This document shows, piece by piece, positions 44,879-53,662 of a DNA stretch of 64,000 bases. Positions within the stretch are counted from its first letter, which is position 1; the number at the start of each line of letters is the position of its first letter. The notes under the pieces are model-generated. The model did no database searches. It had not been told where the DNA came from and was given only the letters and a program-made list of their open reading frames with translations. Where the stretch lies: positions 62,001-126,000 of the forward strand of contig NZ_JAJFAV010000017.1 in the NCBI RefSeq assembly GCF_020711235.1, in the 5' to 3' direction. Both the position numbers and the translations under genes were made by a program. The stretch is from Hymenobacter sp. 15J16-1T3B. Its GTDB lineage: Bacteria > Bacteroidota > Bacteroidia > Cytophagales > Hymenobacteraceae.

Positions 44879-45658
44879 TTAGGCTTGCGCTTTGAACGTC
44901 TCCCAGCCCAGCTTCAGGATGATGGCGCAAACCACGACCAGGAACAGCACCCGCACGAAGCCCACGCCCTGCTTCAGGGCCAGGCGGGCGCCCAGGGCTG
45001 AGCCGAGCATGTTGCAGGCGGCCATGGGCAGCGCCACCTGCCAGAGAATGTGGCCGGTGTAGGCGAAATAGGCCAGACTGGTGAGGTTGGTGGCCAGGTT
45101 CACCATCTTCGAGGAAGCCGAAGCGCTGAGGAAGTCGTAGCCGAACAGGCCCACGAAGGCGAAGAGCAGAAACGAGCCGGTGCCGGGTCCGAAAAAGCCG
45201 TCGTAGAAGCCAATGATTAGACCAATGGCTATGCCGTAGAGCGGCTCTTTCTGCTCCGACAGGCGCGGGGCGTGGATGGAGCCGAAGTCCTTGCGCCAGA
45301 AGGTGTAGACGGCAATGACCACCAGCAGCCCGAGCACCAAGGGCCGCAGCAGCTCGGAGGGCAGCAGGCTGACTACCCGCGCCCCCAGAAACGAAAACAC
45401 ACCCGCCGTGACGGCCGCCGCGCCCACTGCCCGCCAGCGCACCGGCACCTGGCCCGCGTAGCGCCGCAGGGCCACCGCCGTGCCCGCCGCCGACGACACC
45501 TTGCCGGTGCCCAGTACCGTGGGCACCGGCACGCCCTTGAGCAGCAGCAGCATGGCCGGCAGCTGAATCAGCCCGCCGCCGCCCACTATCGAATCCACAA
45601 ACCCGGCCAGGAAGGCAAAAGCGCACAGCAGCGCCAGCGTCGCGTCAAGAAACTCCAT
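44879..45658 (-). CDS. TSUP/TauE-SafE family membrane transporter
   Basis: 259 residues with about eight membrane helices. The start LAGFVDSIVGGGGLIQLPAMLLLLKGVPVPTVLGTGKVSSAAGTAVAL is the first half of the TSUP repeat. The second half has GLIIGFYDGFFGPGTGSFLLFAFVGLFGYDFLSASASSKMVNLATN. This family (COG0730) moves sulfonates, sulfite or other anions; the substrate is unknown here. A TATCTTCG box on the minus strand (45668-45675) lies nine bases upstream of ATG 45658. Single gene. Confidence 0.88.
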   Translation of the reverse strand: MEFLDATLALLCAFAFLAGFVDSIVGGGGLIQLPAMLLLLKGVPVPTVLGTGKVSSAAGTAVALRRYAGQVPVRWRAVGAAAVTAGVFSFLGARVVSLLPSELLRPLVLGLLVVIAVYTFWRKDFGSIHAPRLSEQKEPLYGIAIGLIIGFYDGFFGPGTGSFLLFAFVGLFGYDFLSASASSKMVNLATNLTSLAYFAYTGHILWQVALPMAACNMLGSALGARLALKQGVGFVRVLFLVVVCAIILKLGWETFKAQA

Positions 45659-45745
45659 ACGAGGCGGCGAAGATAGGCTGCGGGGGATTAGGGCGGGCTC
45701 GGTAGTAACGACTCCGGTTTCTGCCGCAGCTGCGGTTTTCTCTGC

Positions 45746-45753
45746 TTTCTTTG
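45746..45753 (+). promoter_or_regulatory. Probable -7 box of the 86-aa membrane protein gene
   Basis: TTTCTTTG, one mismatch to TAnnTTTG, ends four bases before ATG 45758. Confidence 0.4.
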
Positions 45754-45757
45754 CCCG

Positions 45758-46018
45758 ATGCCTCGCTCCTCTTCTTCTGGCAAGTTTCTCTATTGGCTGG
45801 CGGCCCTGGCTTCGGCCGTGGCGCTGGGGCTGGCCGTGGTCCGCGGCGCGGCTTGGTCGCGCCTGGTCATCTTCGCCGCGCTGGTGGTTGTTTTCGGGGT
45901 GTTGGGCCGCTTTCCAGTCACGCCCGGGCGGCCGCGCTGGGCCACGCTACTGACCGGTGCCCTGATGCTGCTGGCGTTGGGCCTGCTGGTGCTACGCTTG
46001 ACGGGCCAGCTGACCTAA
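45758..46018 (+). CDS. Small membrane protein of unknown function
   Basis: 86 residues with two or three hydrophobic helices (FLYWLAALASAVALGLAVVRG, LVIFAALVVVFGVLG, LLTGALMLLALGLLVLRL) and a basic N-terminus. It has no recognised family. The ATG four bases after a -7-like box suggests a nearly leaderless transcript. The next gene starts 30 bases downstream of its stop, so they are probably co-transcribed. Confidence 0.6.
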   Translation: MPRSSSSGKFLYWLAALASAVALGLAVVRGAAWSRLVIFAALVVVFGVLGRFPVTPGRPRWATLLTGALMLLALGLLVLRLTGQLT

Positions 46019-46047
46019 ACAACGCCCCTTTGCTCCCTTCGGCGACA

Positions 46048-47160
46048 ATGCGCTTTCTATTTTACCTGCTGCTGGCCTTACTGGCGGCGCCGGCTTGGGC
46101 CCAACGGCGCCTGCCCGGCTGGGAGCCGGACAACGCCCCAGACAAACGCTTCCAGCCCCCGCCCTCCGACGTGCGCGGCGCCGTGGCCGTGGTAACCGTG
46201 CGCGACTCGGCCCTGACACCCGAAAACAAGATTTACAACGGGCTCGGGCCGCGGCGTTACTATTTCGACGCCCAGGGCCGCATCCGCCGCCGCGTCAACC
46301 TCGACCGCCGCACCGGCCAGCCCTTTGCCGACGTGCGCTACGACGCCCACGGCCGGGTGACGCGGCGCAGCCACACCGCGGACAAGGGCTACTTCACCGT
46401 GTGCCAGTACCAGGACCGCCGGCGGCAGCGTATCACCCTGGTTTGCAGCCCCGACTCGGTTGTCAGCGCCCGCACGGTGGAGTCGTTCGACCGGCGCGGG
46501 CAGCTGCTGCGCGCCGAGTCGTTTCAGGCCGACGGGCAGCTGACCAGCTCGACTACGTATCGCTACGACCGGCACGGGGAGCTGACGGAACAGCTGTTTC
46601 GCAATACGCCGCTCGGGGCGGGCATCAGCAGTAGCTTCGGGCCGACGCCAACGTTTACGCCCTGGCCCAACGACACGCTGCGTCACTACACCGACTACGA
46701 CCAGCGCGGCCGGCCCATCAGTCAGGCCTGGTACCGCAACGGGCAGCTGCAGCGCCTGCTCGCCTTCACCCACGGCGACACCAGCCTGGTGCGCAGCGTG
46801 CGCTTTGCCGGGAGTTTGCTCGATGGCCACCCGCACATACGGGAAGTGTACACGGCCGGCGCCTACCGCCTGGAGCGCAACCACTACGTCTCGACCTTCC
46901 GAGCCCAGCGCGACAGCCTGGCCCACCACGTGCACTGGCAGCGCTACTGGCACGACGAGTTGGTGGAAGCCGGTTACGAGCTCGACGGCGTGGAGCAAAA
47001 CCACCGGCTGCACACCATGGCCGACGAAACCGACGCGCACGGCAACCGCATCAAACGCACGTTCCTCACGAACGGGCAGCCCCAGCGCCTGGAGCTGCGC
47101 TCCATCGACTACCGCGGCCCGCAAGGCCGCGCAACGGCCGAAACAAAACCGGGGCGCTGA
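46048..47160 (+). CDS. Secreted protein with YD-like repeats
   Basis: 370 residues. A signal peptide (MRFLFYLLLALLAAPAWAQ) is followed by recurrent segments with the pattern Y/F-D-x-x-G-x-x-x-x: YFDAQGRIRRRVNL, RYDAHGRVTRRSH, SFDRRGQLLRAESF, RYDRHGELTEQLF and DYDQRGRPISQAWY. These are spaced about 25-50 residues apart, as in YD/RHS-like cell-surface proteins. There is no toxin or core domain and no T9SS domain. A longer in-frame reading upstream overlaps the preceding gene and is rejected. Probably an outer-surface or periplasmic protein. Confidence 0.7.
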   Translation: MRFLFYLLLALLAAPAWAQRRLPGWEPDNAPDKRFQPPPSDVRGAVAVVTVRDSALTPENKIYNGLGPRRYYFDAQGRIRRRVNLDRRTGQPFADVRYDAHGRVTRRSHTADKGYFTVCQYQDRRRQRITLVCSPDSVVSARTVESFDRRGQLLRAESFQADGQLTSSTTYRYDRHGELTEQLFRNTPLGAGISSSFGPTPTFTPWPNDTLRHYTDYDQRGRPISQAWYRNGQLQRLLAFTHGDTSLVRSVRFAGSLLDGHPHIREVYTAGAYRLERNHYVSTFRAQRDSLAHHVHWQRYWHDELVEAGYELDGVEQNHRLHTMADETDAHGNRIKRTFLTNGQPQRLELRSIDYRGPQGRATAETKPGR

Positions 47161-47265
47161 CGGTCCTTTTTACTCGTTCGGCGCTGCCCGCCGCCGGCCG
47201 GACCGCCCCGCGCGGCGGCGGTCCGTATGTGCTTACCGGCCCGTTCATCGGCCCTTTCGCGTGCT

Positions 47266-48315
47266 ATGCCCCATCCCTCCGCCCCCGCAGCGTCCCCCAA
47301 CCGCCTCGTGGCCCTGCTCGGCCGCGTCGGCATCGACTGGTTTTTGCTCGGCCTGATCCTGGCCGTCACCCTCGCCTACCTGCGCCCCGGCATCGGCAGC
47401 GACGCCAGCCCGGTGCCCTGGGACCGGCTGCTGACCTTCGGGGTGGCGCTGGTTTTTTTCTTCTACGGCCTGCGCCTGAGCCCCGAGAGCCTGCGCACCG
47501 GCATGCGCAACTGGCGCCTGCACTTGGTGGTGCAAGCCAGCACGTTTCTGCTGTTTCCGCTGATTGGCCTGGCCCTGCGTCCGCTGTTCGGCCCCGACGC
47601 CCAGGGCGCCACGCTCTGGAGCAGCGTGTTCTACCTCTGCACGGTGCCCAGCACGGTATCCACCTCAGTGGTGATGGTGTCGGTGGCGGGCGGCAACCTG
47701 CCGGCGGCCATCTTCAACGCCAGCATTTCCAGCCTCATCGGCCTGGTTATGACGCCGCTGTGGGTGAGCCTAGTGCTGCACACCGGCGCGGCGGGCGGCG
47801 GCCACCTCGGCCCCATGGTGCTCGATTTGGTGCTGCAGGTGGTGGTGCCGGTGGGCCTGGGCCTGCTGCTGCACCGCCGCTTCGGGGCCTGGGCCGAGGC
47901 CCACAAAGGCCAGCTGCGCAAGTTTGACCAGTGCATCATCCTCGTGCTGGTGTACACCTCGTTCTGCGAGTCCTTCGCCCGCAACGTGTTCCGCGACTAC
48001 AGCTGGGGCGACCTACTGGGCCTGGCCGCCGGCATGGTGGCGCTGTTTTTGGCCGTGCTCGGGCTGATTACCCTGGTGAGCCGCCTGCTCGGCTTCGCCC
48101 CCGAAGACCAGATTACGGCCGTGTTCTGCGGCTCCAAGAAGTCGTTGGTGCACGGCTCGGTGCTAGCCAAAATCCTGTTTGCCGGCACCGTGGCCTCGGG
48201 CGCCCTGCTGTTGCCGCTGATGCTCTACCACGCCCTGCAAATCATCCTGGCCAGCATCATTGCCCAGCGCGTGGGCCAGCGCATGACCGCCCGGCCGGTG
48301 GTGGCAGCCGGCTAG
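47266..48315 (+). CDS. Bile-acid:sodium symporter-like transporter (SBF family)
   Basis: About 349 residues with nine or ten membrane helices. It has the SBF-like pattern: VGIDWFLLGLILAVTLAYLRPG, GVALVFFFYGLRLSPESLRTGMRNWRLHLVVQASTFLLFPLIGL, CTVPSTVSTSVVMVSVAGGNLPAAIFNASISSLIGLVMTP (two-fold repeat centre) and FCGSKKSLVHGSVLAKILF. The family includes plant and bacterial organic-anion transporters; the substrate is unknown. It starts at ATG 47266, about 105 bases after the previous gene. Confidence 0.85.
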   Translation: MPHPSAPAASPNRLVALLGRVGIDWFLLGLILAVTLAYLRPGIGSDASPVPWDRLLTFGVALVFFFYGLRLSPESLRTGMRNWRLHLVVQASTFLLFPLIGLALRPLFGPDAQGATLWSSVFYLCTVPSTVSTSVVMVSVAGGNLPAAIFNASISSLIGLVMTPLWVSLVLHTGAAGGGHLGPMVLDLVLQVVVPVGLGLLLHRRFGAWAEAHKGQLRKFDQCIILVLVYTSFCESFARNVFRDYSWGDLLGLAAGMVALFLAVLGLITLVSRLLGFAPEDQITAVFCGSKKSLVHGSVLAKILFAGTVASGALLLPLMLYHALQIILASIIAQRVGQRMTARPVVAAG

Positions 48316-48395
48316 GCCGGGCCGCGTCTCGGGGCCCTAGGGTTGCAGCGCGGGCATCACATGTACATGGTATTTACCCGCATGGAGGGCTGGAG

Positions 48396-48403
48396 TAGGT
48401 TTG
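48396..48403 (+). promoter_or_regulatory. -7 box of the BNR-like secreted protein gene
   Basis: TAGGTTTG, an exact TAnnTTTG, 23 bases before ATG 48427. Confidence 0.5.
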
Positions 48404-48426
48404 CGCTTCTGCTCCACTTCCCTGCT

Positions 48427-49830
48427 ATGAACAAACTTTCGCTGTCGTTTACCGGCCAACCGCGGCCGGCCCGCCTGCTCTTGCTGCCGCTGCTTCTGAC
48501 CAGCCTGGCGGCCCAGGCCCAGAGTTTTTGGCAAACCACCCCCGCCGCGCCCGAAGGCCCGAAAATCGGGCTGGTAGCCACCGGCGACTCGACTCTGCTC
48601 ACTACTGTGGGCAACGGTCTGCTGCGCAGCCCCAACCGCGGCCGCAGCTGGCAGCTGGCCCTGCGCACGCACCAGGTGTACGCCCTGCACGCAGGCCGCA
48701 ACGGGCAGTTGCTGGCGGGCGGCGCGGGCAAGGTGTACCGCAGCCCCGACGGCGGAGCCACCTGGGACTCGGTCACCCTGAACACGACCTACCCCGTTAT
48801 TTCCTTTGCCGAGACGCCGCAGGGCGGGCTGCTGGCCGGCACCGGCGACGCGGACCAGACCGGCTTCGTGGGCGACGGCGTGTTTTACTCCGCCGACCAG
48901 GGCCTCTCGTGGACCGGCCGCAGCAACGGCTTCGGCGCTAGCCGCTACGTCAGCCAGCTGGTGGCCGACCGCCAGGGCCGGATATACGCCGCCCTGTCCG
49001 ACGAGGTGCCGAGCCGCCAGCCCGGCCTGTACCGCTCCGAGGACCAAGGGCAGAACTGGCAGTACATCCCACTGCGCGTAGACGGCCGCAACGCCATCAA
49101 CGACGACTTGGTGGCCTACGAGGTCCTGTCGCTGAGCGTGAGCCCGCAGGATTCCTTGCTGTGCAGCTTCCACGGCGTGTTCGTCACCGGGCAGGCCAAC
49201 AACGTACCCGTAGCCTTTAACCTAAGCAAGCAGCTCGGCGACGTGGCCAATCCGAACCGCTACTGGACGGTGCAACAACGTAGTGCTGCTGGCATGTGGT
49301 GGAACCAGACGCCGCGCCACCGCGTGTTCTTCGCCCGCAACGGCGACGTGTACGCCTCGCGCACCGGGGGCGTAAACTCCGGCGGCACGTTGCGTTCGAC
49401 CGACCAGGGCCGCAGCTGGACGCTATTGCGCGGCGGCCTGGGCCTGAGCGCGGGCAACACCCGCGAGCCGCAGACGTTTGCCGAATTGCCCGACGGTAGC
49501 CTCTTCATGGTGCAGGACATGGACGAGCAGGTGTACTGGACCAACGCCAGCCTTATCACGGCGAGCCGTCCGCGCTCCGCCGCCCAGCCGCTGGCGCTCT
49601 ACCCCAATCCCGCCGGCGACGCGGCGCGCGTGGATTTGCCGCCCGGTGCCCGGCTGCGCACGCTCCGCCTCACCGACCTCGGCGGCCGCGTGGTGCGCAC
49701 GTTTGCGCCGCCCGCGCCCAGCCCCGCCGGCTTTACCCTTGACTTGCGCGGGACGGCGGCCGGCGTGTACGTGGTGACGGCCACCCTCGCCGACGGCCGC
49801 ACGCTGCGGCAGCGCTTGGTGCGCCAGTAA
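48427..49830 (+). CDS. Secreted BNR/sortilin-like repeat protein with T9SS sorting domain
   Basis: About 467 residues. A signal peptide (LLLLPLLLTSLAAQAQ) precedes a beta-propeller-like region with Asp-box elements such as LLRSPNRGRSWQLALR, VYRSPDGGATWDSV, FYSADQGLSWTGR, LYRSEDQGQNWQYI and LRSTDQGRSWTLLRGG. The last ~80 residues (LALYPNPAGDAARVDLPPGA, then GVYVVTATLADGRTLRQRLVRQ) form the Por secretion sorting signal. It should be exported through the outer membrane by the type IX system. A role in surface binding or glycan sensing is guesswork. Single gene. Confidence 0.82.
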   Translation: MNKLSLSFTGQPRPARLLLLPLLLTSLAAQAQSFWQTTPAAPEGPKIGLVATGDSTLLTTVGNGLLRSPNRGRSWQLALRTHQVYALHAGRNGQLLAGGAGKVYRSPDGGATWDSVTLNTTYPVISFAETPQGGLLAGTGDADQTGFVGDGVFYSADQGLSWTGRSNGFGASRYVSQLVADRQGRIYAALSDEVPSRQPGLYRSEDQGQNWQYIPLRVDGRNAINDDLVAYEVLSLSVSPQDSLLCSFHGVFVTGQANNVPVAFNLSKQLGDVANPNRYWTVQQRSAAGMWWNQTPRHRVFFARNGDVYASRTGGVNSGGTLRSTDQGRSWTLLRGGLGLSAGNTREPQTFAELPDGSLFMVQDMDEQVYWTNASLITASRPRSAAQPLALYPNPAGDAARVDLPPGARLRTLRLTDLGGRVVRTFAPPAPSPAGFTLDLRGTAAGVYVVTATLADGRTLRQRLVRQ

Positions 49831-50009
49831 GCCCGTTGCGCTTGCATTCCGCGGCCCACGGCCGAGCTGGCGGCCACCGTTCTAGGCTCTTACCTAACCG
49901 TTGTAACTGACTTAGCGGCACTTACCTGCCCGCGCCCGACCAAGGCTTGTACACTTCCGGGATGTTTGGTATTTTTACGGTCTTCCCCTCTGCCATTTTC
50001 GGTTTACCC

Positions 50010-50465
50010 ATGAAGAAATACCTGCTTCTGCTGGCTTTCACGCTGGGCCTGCTCGGCTCAGCCGCCGCCCAGACGCCCACCAAGGATTTGTTTAAAGCCG
50101 TGATGAAAAACGACGCGGCCGGCGCCGAAGCTCTATTGGCCGGTGGCGCCGATGCTAACGCCTCCATCGAGGTAATGCCCGGCTTCCGCACGACTTTTCT
50201 CATCACCGCCGCCACCAACGGCAATTTGAACATTGTCAAGTCGCTGATGCAGCACAAGGCCCAGGTCAACGCCAAGGACGCGGGCAACGAAACCGCGCTG
50301 ATTGCGGCCGCCACCCTTGGCAACAAGGCCATTGTGGAATTCTTGCTGCAGAATGGGGCCGACGTGAAAGCGGCCGACGGACAGGGAACCTCGCTGCTGG
50401 CCGCGGCAAAGGCCGGCGGCAACAAGGACGTCATTGCGCTCATCGAGCAGAAACTCAAAGGCTAA
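50010..50465 (+). CDS. Secreted ankyrin-repeat protein
   Basis: About 151 residues. A signal peptide (MKKYLLLLAFTLGLLGSAAAQ) is followed by three to four ankyrin repeats: KNDAAGAEALLAGGADANAS, TAATNGNLNIVKSLMQHKAQVNAKD, AATLGNKAIVEFLLQNGADVKAAD and a final AAKAGGNKDVIALIEQ. A protein-protein binding role in the periplasm or outside is likely, with unknown partner. ATG 50010 is chosen so that the signal peptide is of normal length; the frame upstream has no homology. Ends with an intrinsic terminator. Confidence 0.8.
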   Translation: MKKYLLLLAFTLGLLGSAAAQTPTKDLFKAVMKNDAAGAEALLAGGADANASIEVMPGFRTTFLITAATNGNLNIVKSLMQHKAQVNAKDAGNETALIAAATLGNKAIVEFLLQNGADVKAADGQGTSLLAAAKAGGNKDVIALIEQKLKG

Positions 50466-50487
50466 CAGCGGTTTTCCTCTTTGGCCA

Positions 50488-50518
50488 ACGGCCGGGCAGC
50501 TTGCCCGGCCGTTTTTTT
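50488..50518 (+). terminator. Intrinsic terminator
   Basis: ACGGCCGGGCA (50488-50498) pairs with TGCCCGGCCGT (50502-50512), followed by a run of seven T. Confidence 0.9.
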
Positions 50519-50701
50519 ATGGCTACTGCCTCCGTTATTCACGTTGGCTCGACATTAAAATTTTCTTAATCCAAACTCGGCTGCTTGCGTAAGCAGGCTC
50601 GTTCTTCCACCTTTCTTTCCCCTGCGGCCCGCGCCGCCGGAGATGCTGACCTGCCGCCCCAGCCCTCCGCTCCGTCGCCGGCCGCTGCAACGAGCACGGC
50701 T

Positions 50702-53059
50702 ATGCCCGAAACGCGTGACAGCATCACTGACATTTGGGGGCGGCGCACCGGTTACACCGGCCAGTGGCCCACCCGCATCGACGAACACCTCACCGCCGAG
50801 CCCGACCACTGGGTGCAATCGGCCTGCGTGCTCTGCAGCAACGGCTGCGGCCTCGACATCGGGGTGAAGAACGGGCGCATCGTGGGGGTGCGGGGGCGGG
50901 CCGAGGACCGCGTGAACTGCGGCCGGCTGGGGCCCAAGGGCCTACACGGCTGGCAGGCCAACCACAGCCCCGACCGCCTGACCAAACCCCTAATCCGCCG
51001 CAACGGCGAGCTGCAGGAAGCCAGTTGGGAAGCGGCCATGGACCTGATTGTGCAGCGTTCTAAGGAATTGATTCGGCAGCACACGGCCAGCAGCATCGGC
51101 TTTTACACCTCGGGGCAGCTGTTCATCGAGGAATATTACACGCTGGGCGTGCTGGGCAAGGCTGGCCTGGGCACTCCGCACATGGACGGCAATACCCGCC
51201 TGTGCACCGCCACGGCCGCCGCCGCGCTCAAGATTTCCTTCGGCACTGACGGGCAGCCCGGCTCCTACTCCGACATCGACCACACCGACTGCCTGCTCAT
51301 CGTGGGCCACAACCCCGCCTCGCAGCAAACCGTGTTCTGGGCCCGCATCCTCGACCGCCTCGCCGGGCCCAACCCGCCGCAGCTGGTGGTCATCGACCCG
51401 CGCCTAACCTACACCGCCGAGCGGGCCACCGTGCACCTGGCGCCGCGCGTGGGCACCAACGTGGCCGTGCTCAACGGGCTGATTAACCTGCTCATCGAGG
51501 CCGATCAGCTCAACCACGAATTCATCAAGCAGCACACGATGGGCTTCGCGGAGCTGCGCAAAACCGTGGAGAAGTGGACGCCCGACCGCGTGGAGCGCCT
51601 CACGGGCGTGCCCGCCGACAAGCTGCTGGCCGCGGCGCGCATCATCGGCTCGAGCCCGACGCTGGTGTCGACGGCCCTGCAGGGCGTGTACCAGTCGATG
51701 CAGGCCACGGCGGCGGCGGTGCAGGTCAACAATATTCACCTTATCCGCGGGCTCATCGGCTCCCGGGGCAACGCCATTCTGCAGATGAACGGGCAACCCA
51801 CCTCGCAGAACACCCGGGAGTGCGGCGCCGACGGCGACCTGCCCGGCTTCCGCAACTGGGACAACCCCGCGCACATCGAGGAGCTGGCCCGGCTCTGGAA
51901 CGTGCCCGTCGACAAAATTCCGCACTGGGCCCCGCCCACGCACGCCATGCAGCTCTGGCGCTACTGCGAAACGGGCTCCATCAAGCTGCTCTGGATTCAG
52001 GCCACCAACCCGGCGGTGTCGATGCCCGAGCTGGCGCGGATTCGCAAGATTTTGCAGCAAAAAGACCTGCTGGTGGTGGTGCAGGACGCATTTCTGACCG
52101 AAACCGCCAAGCTGGCCGACGTGGTGCTGCCCACGGCCATCTGGGGCGAGAAAACCGGCACCTTCACCAACACCGACCGCACCGTGCATCTTTCCTACCA
52201 AGCGGTGGCGCCGCCCGGCGAAGCGCGCTCGGACTTCGACATCTTCCTCGACTACGCCCGGCGCATGGATTTCCGCGACCAGGACGGCCGCCCGCTCATC
52301 GGCTGGAGCACGCCCGAGGAAGCTTTCGAAGCGTGGAAAGCCTGCAGCAAGGGCCGCCCCTGCGACTATTCGGGCCTGAGCTACGCCAAGCTTACCGGCG
52401 GCTCGGGCGTGCAGTGGCCCTGCAACGAGCAGTACCCCAACGGGGCCGAGCACCTCTACACCGACCACCAGTTCAATACCCACGCCGACTACTGCGAAAC
52501 CTTCGGCTACGACCTGGTGACCGGCGCCGAAAAGCAGCCCGAGGAGTACAAGGCCAACGACCCGCAGGGCCGCGCCATCATCGTGGCCGCCGACTACGAG
52601 CCCCCCCACGAGGAGCCCGACGCGCAGTACCCGCTGTGGCTGACCACCGGCCGGGTGGTGTACCACTTCCACACCCGCACCAAAACCGGCCGCGCCCCCG
52701 CCCTGCAGGCCGCCGCGCCCGAGGGCTTCGTGCAGCTCTCGGCCGAAGACGCGGCCCGCTTCGGCATCCGGGAGGGCGACCGGGTGGAGGTGACCTCACG
52801 CCGGGGCACGGCCACCGAGCCGGCCCGCATCGGCGGCATCGAGCCGGGGCTGGTGTTCATGCCCTTTCACTATGGCTACTGGGACCACGACGAGCACGAC
52901 AAGCGCGCCGCCAACGAGCTGACGCTCACGGAGTGGGACCCGGTGAGCAAGCAGCCGCACTTTAAGTACGCCGCCGTGCGCATCCGCAAAGTGGCGGGCG
53001 CCCCCGCCGCTGCCGCCGACACGCCCCCGCCGGCCAAGCCCAGCGGGCAGGTCGGCTAG
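50702..53059 (+). CDS. Assimilatory-type nitrate reductase / molybdopterin oxidoreductase
   Basis: About 785 residues from ATG 50702; a TTG at 50585 would add 39 residues without homology. A [4Fe-4S] motif is formed by Cys42, Cys45, Cys49 and Cys73 (CVLCSNGCGLDIGVKNG, then RVNCGRLGPKG). The body shows molybdopterin-guanine-dinucleotide oxidoreductase signatures: TSGQLFIEEYYTLG, GMNTRL-like DGNTRLCTATAA, ASQQTVFWARI, IQATNPAVSMPE, ADVVLPTAIWGEKTGTFTNTDR. The C-terminal domain holds LWLTTGRVVYHFHTRTKTGRAP and GIREGDRVEVTSRRG. It resembles NasA/NarB and reduces nitrate in the cytosol. Nitrite reductase and nitrate transporter genes are not in the window. Confidence 0.88.
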   Translation: MPETRDSITDIWGRRTGYTGQWPTRIDEHLTAEPDHWVQSACVLCSNGCGLDIGVKNGRIVGVRGRAEDRVNCGRLGPKGLHGWQANHSPDRLTKPLIRRNGELQEASWEAAMDLIVQRSKELIRQHTASSIGFYTSGQLFIEEYYTLGVLGKAGLGTPHMDGNTRLCTATAAAALKISFGTDGQPGSYSDIDHTDCLLIVGHNPASQQTVFWARILDRLAGPNPPQLVVIDPRLTYTAERATVHLAPRVGTNVAVLNGLINLLIEADQLNHEFIKQHTMGFAELRKTVEKWTPDRVERLTGVPADKLLAAARIIGSSPTLVSTALQGVYQSMQATAAAVQVNNIHLIRGLIGSRGNAILQMNGQPTSQNTRECGADGDLPGFRNWDNPAHIEELARLWNVPVDKIPHWAPPTHAMQLWRYCETGSIKLLWIQATNPAVSMPELARIRKILQQKDLLVVVQDAFLTETAKLADVVLPTAIWGEKTGTFTNTDRTVHLSYQAVAPPGEARSDFDIFLDYARRMDFRDQDGRPLIGWSTPEEAFEAWKACSKGRPCDYSGLSYAKLTGGSGVQWPCNEQYPNGAEHLYTDHQFNTHADYCETFGYDLVTGAEKQPEEYKANDPQGRAIIVAADYEPPHEEPDAQYPLWLTTGRVVYHFHTRTKTGRAPALQAAAPEGFVQLSAEDAARFGIREGDRVEVTSRRGTATEPARIGGIEPGLVFMPFHYGYWDHDEHDKRAANELTLTEWDPVSKQPHFKYAAVRIRKVAGAPAAAADTPPPAKPSGQVG

Positions 53060-53203
53060 GCGCCGGCCGCGGCTGACCGGCCTGCCCGCGCCGGCGGGAA
53101 TCAACTACCCATCGGCGCGGGCCTACCGTCAGCATTGCCACCGTCCAATAGTTAGCGGGCACTCTTTTCGACAGAATGCCCACAGATCAGCTCCTTCTTC
53201 CCC

Positions 53204-53662
53204 ATGCACCTTCCCCACTACCTCGGCCTGCTCGACCACAGCGAAAAACAGATTACCAAGGCCTTCGAGCAGGTGGCCCGGCACCACCACGACGAGCCCG
53301 ACATCGAGCAGATGTGCCAGAAGCTCTCGGCCTGGTCGCGGGAGCACCGCGGCAAGCTGGTACCCTTCCTGCAGCGCTACTTCGAAACCAGCAGCTCCGA
53401 GCCGGCCCGCCTTAAGCAACAGCTGCTGGCTCCGCCGCGCCACGGCGCTCTGGGCCTCATCCGCGACCTGCACGACCTGTGGCTGCTCACCCAGGAGGTG
53501 CAGCTGTGCTGGACGGTCATTCATCAGGCCACCCTGGCCTTGCGCGACGAGGAGTTAAAAGCCACTTGCGAATTTTGCAGCAGCCGCACCAAGCGCCAGA
53601 CCGATTGGCTGCTGGGCCGCATCAAGCAGGCCGCCCCGCAGACCCTAGTGGTGGCCGACTGA
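53204..53662 (+). CDS. Helical protein of unknown function next to the nitrate reductase
   Basis: 152 residues, almost fully helical and rich in His, Gln and charged residues: MHLPHYLGLLDHSEKQITKAF, ARHHHDEPDIEQMCQKL, SREHRGKLVPFLQRYFETSS, IRDLHDLWLLTQEVQLCWTVIHQATLALRDEEL, and CEFCSSRTKRQTDWLLG. Clustered His and Glu residues recall ferritin-like or hemerythrin-like four-helix proteins, but no exact motif is present. Its closeness to the nitrate reductase suggests a helper role. The last 18 bases overlap the 3' end of the convergent TDT gene. Confidence 0.6.
   Translation: MHLPHYLGLLDHSEKQITKAFEQVARHHHDEPDIEQMCQKLSAWSREHRGKLVPFLQRYFETSSSEPARLKQQLLAPPRHGALGLIRDLHDLWLLTQEVQLCWTVIHQATLALRDEELKATCEFCSSRTKRQTDWLLGRIKQAAPQTLVVAD

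Noticed and set aside
45751-46047. N-terminal extension of the YD-repeat protein
   Set aside because: It lies out of frame over the 86-residue membrane protein gene; a proper signal peptide starts at 46048.
51404-52672. Long minus-strand frame opposite the nitrate reductase
   Set aside because: Antisense shadow of a well-conserved gene, without recognisable motifs.
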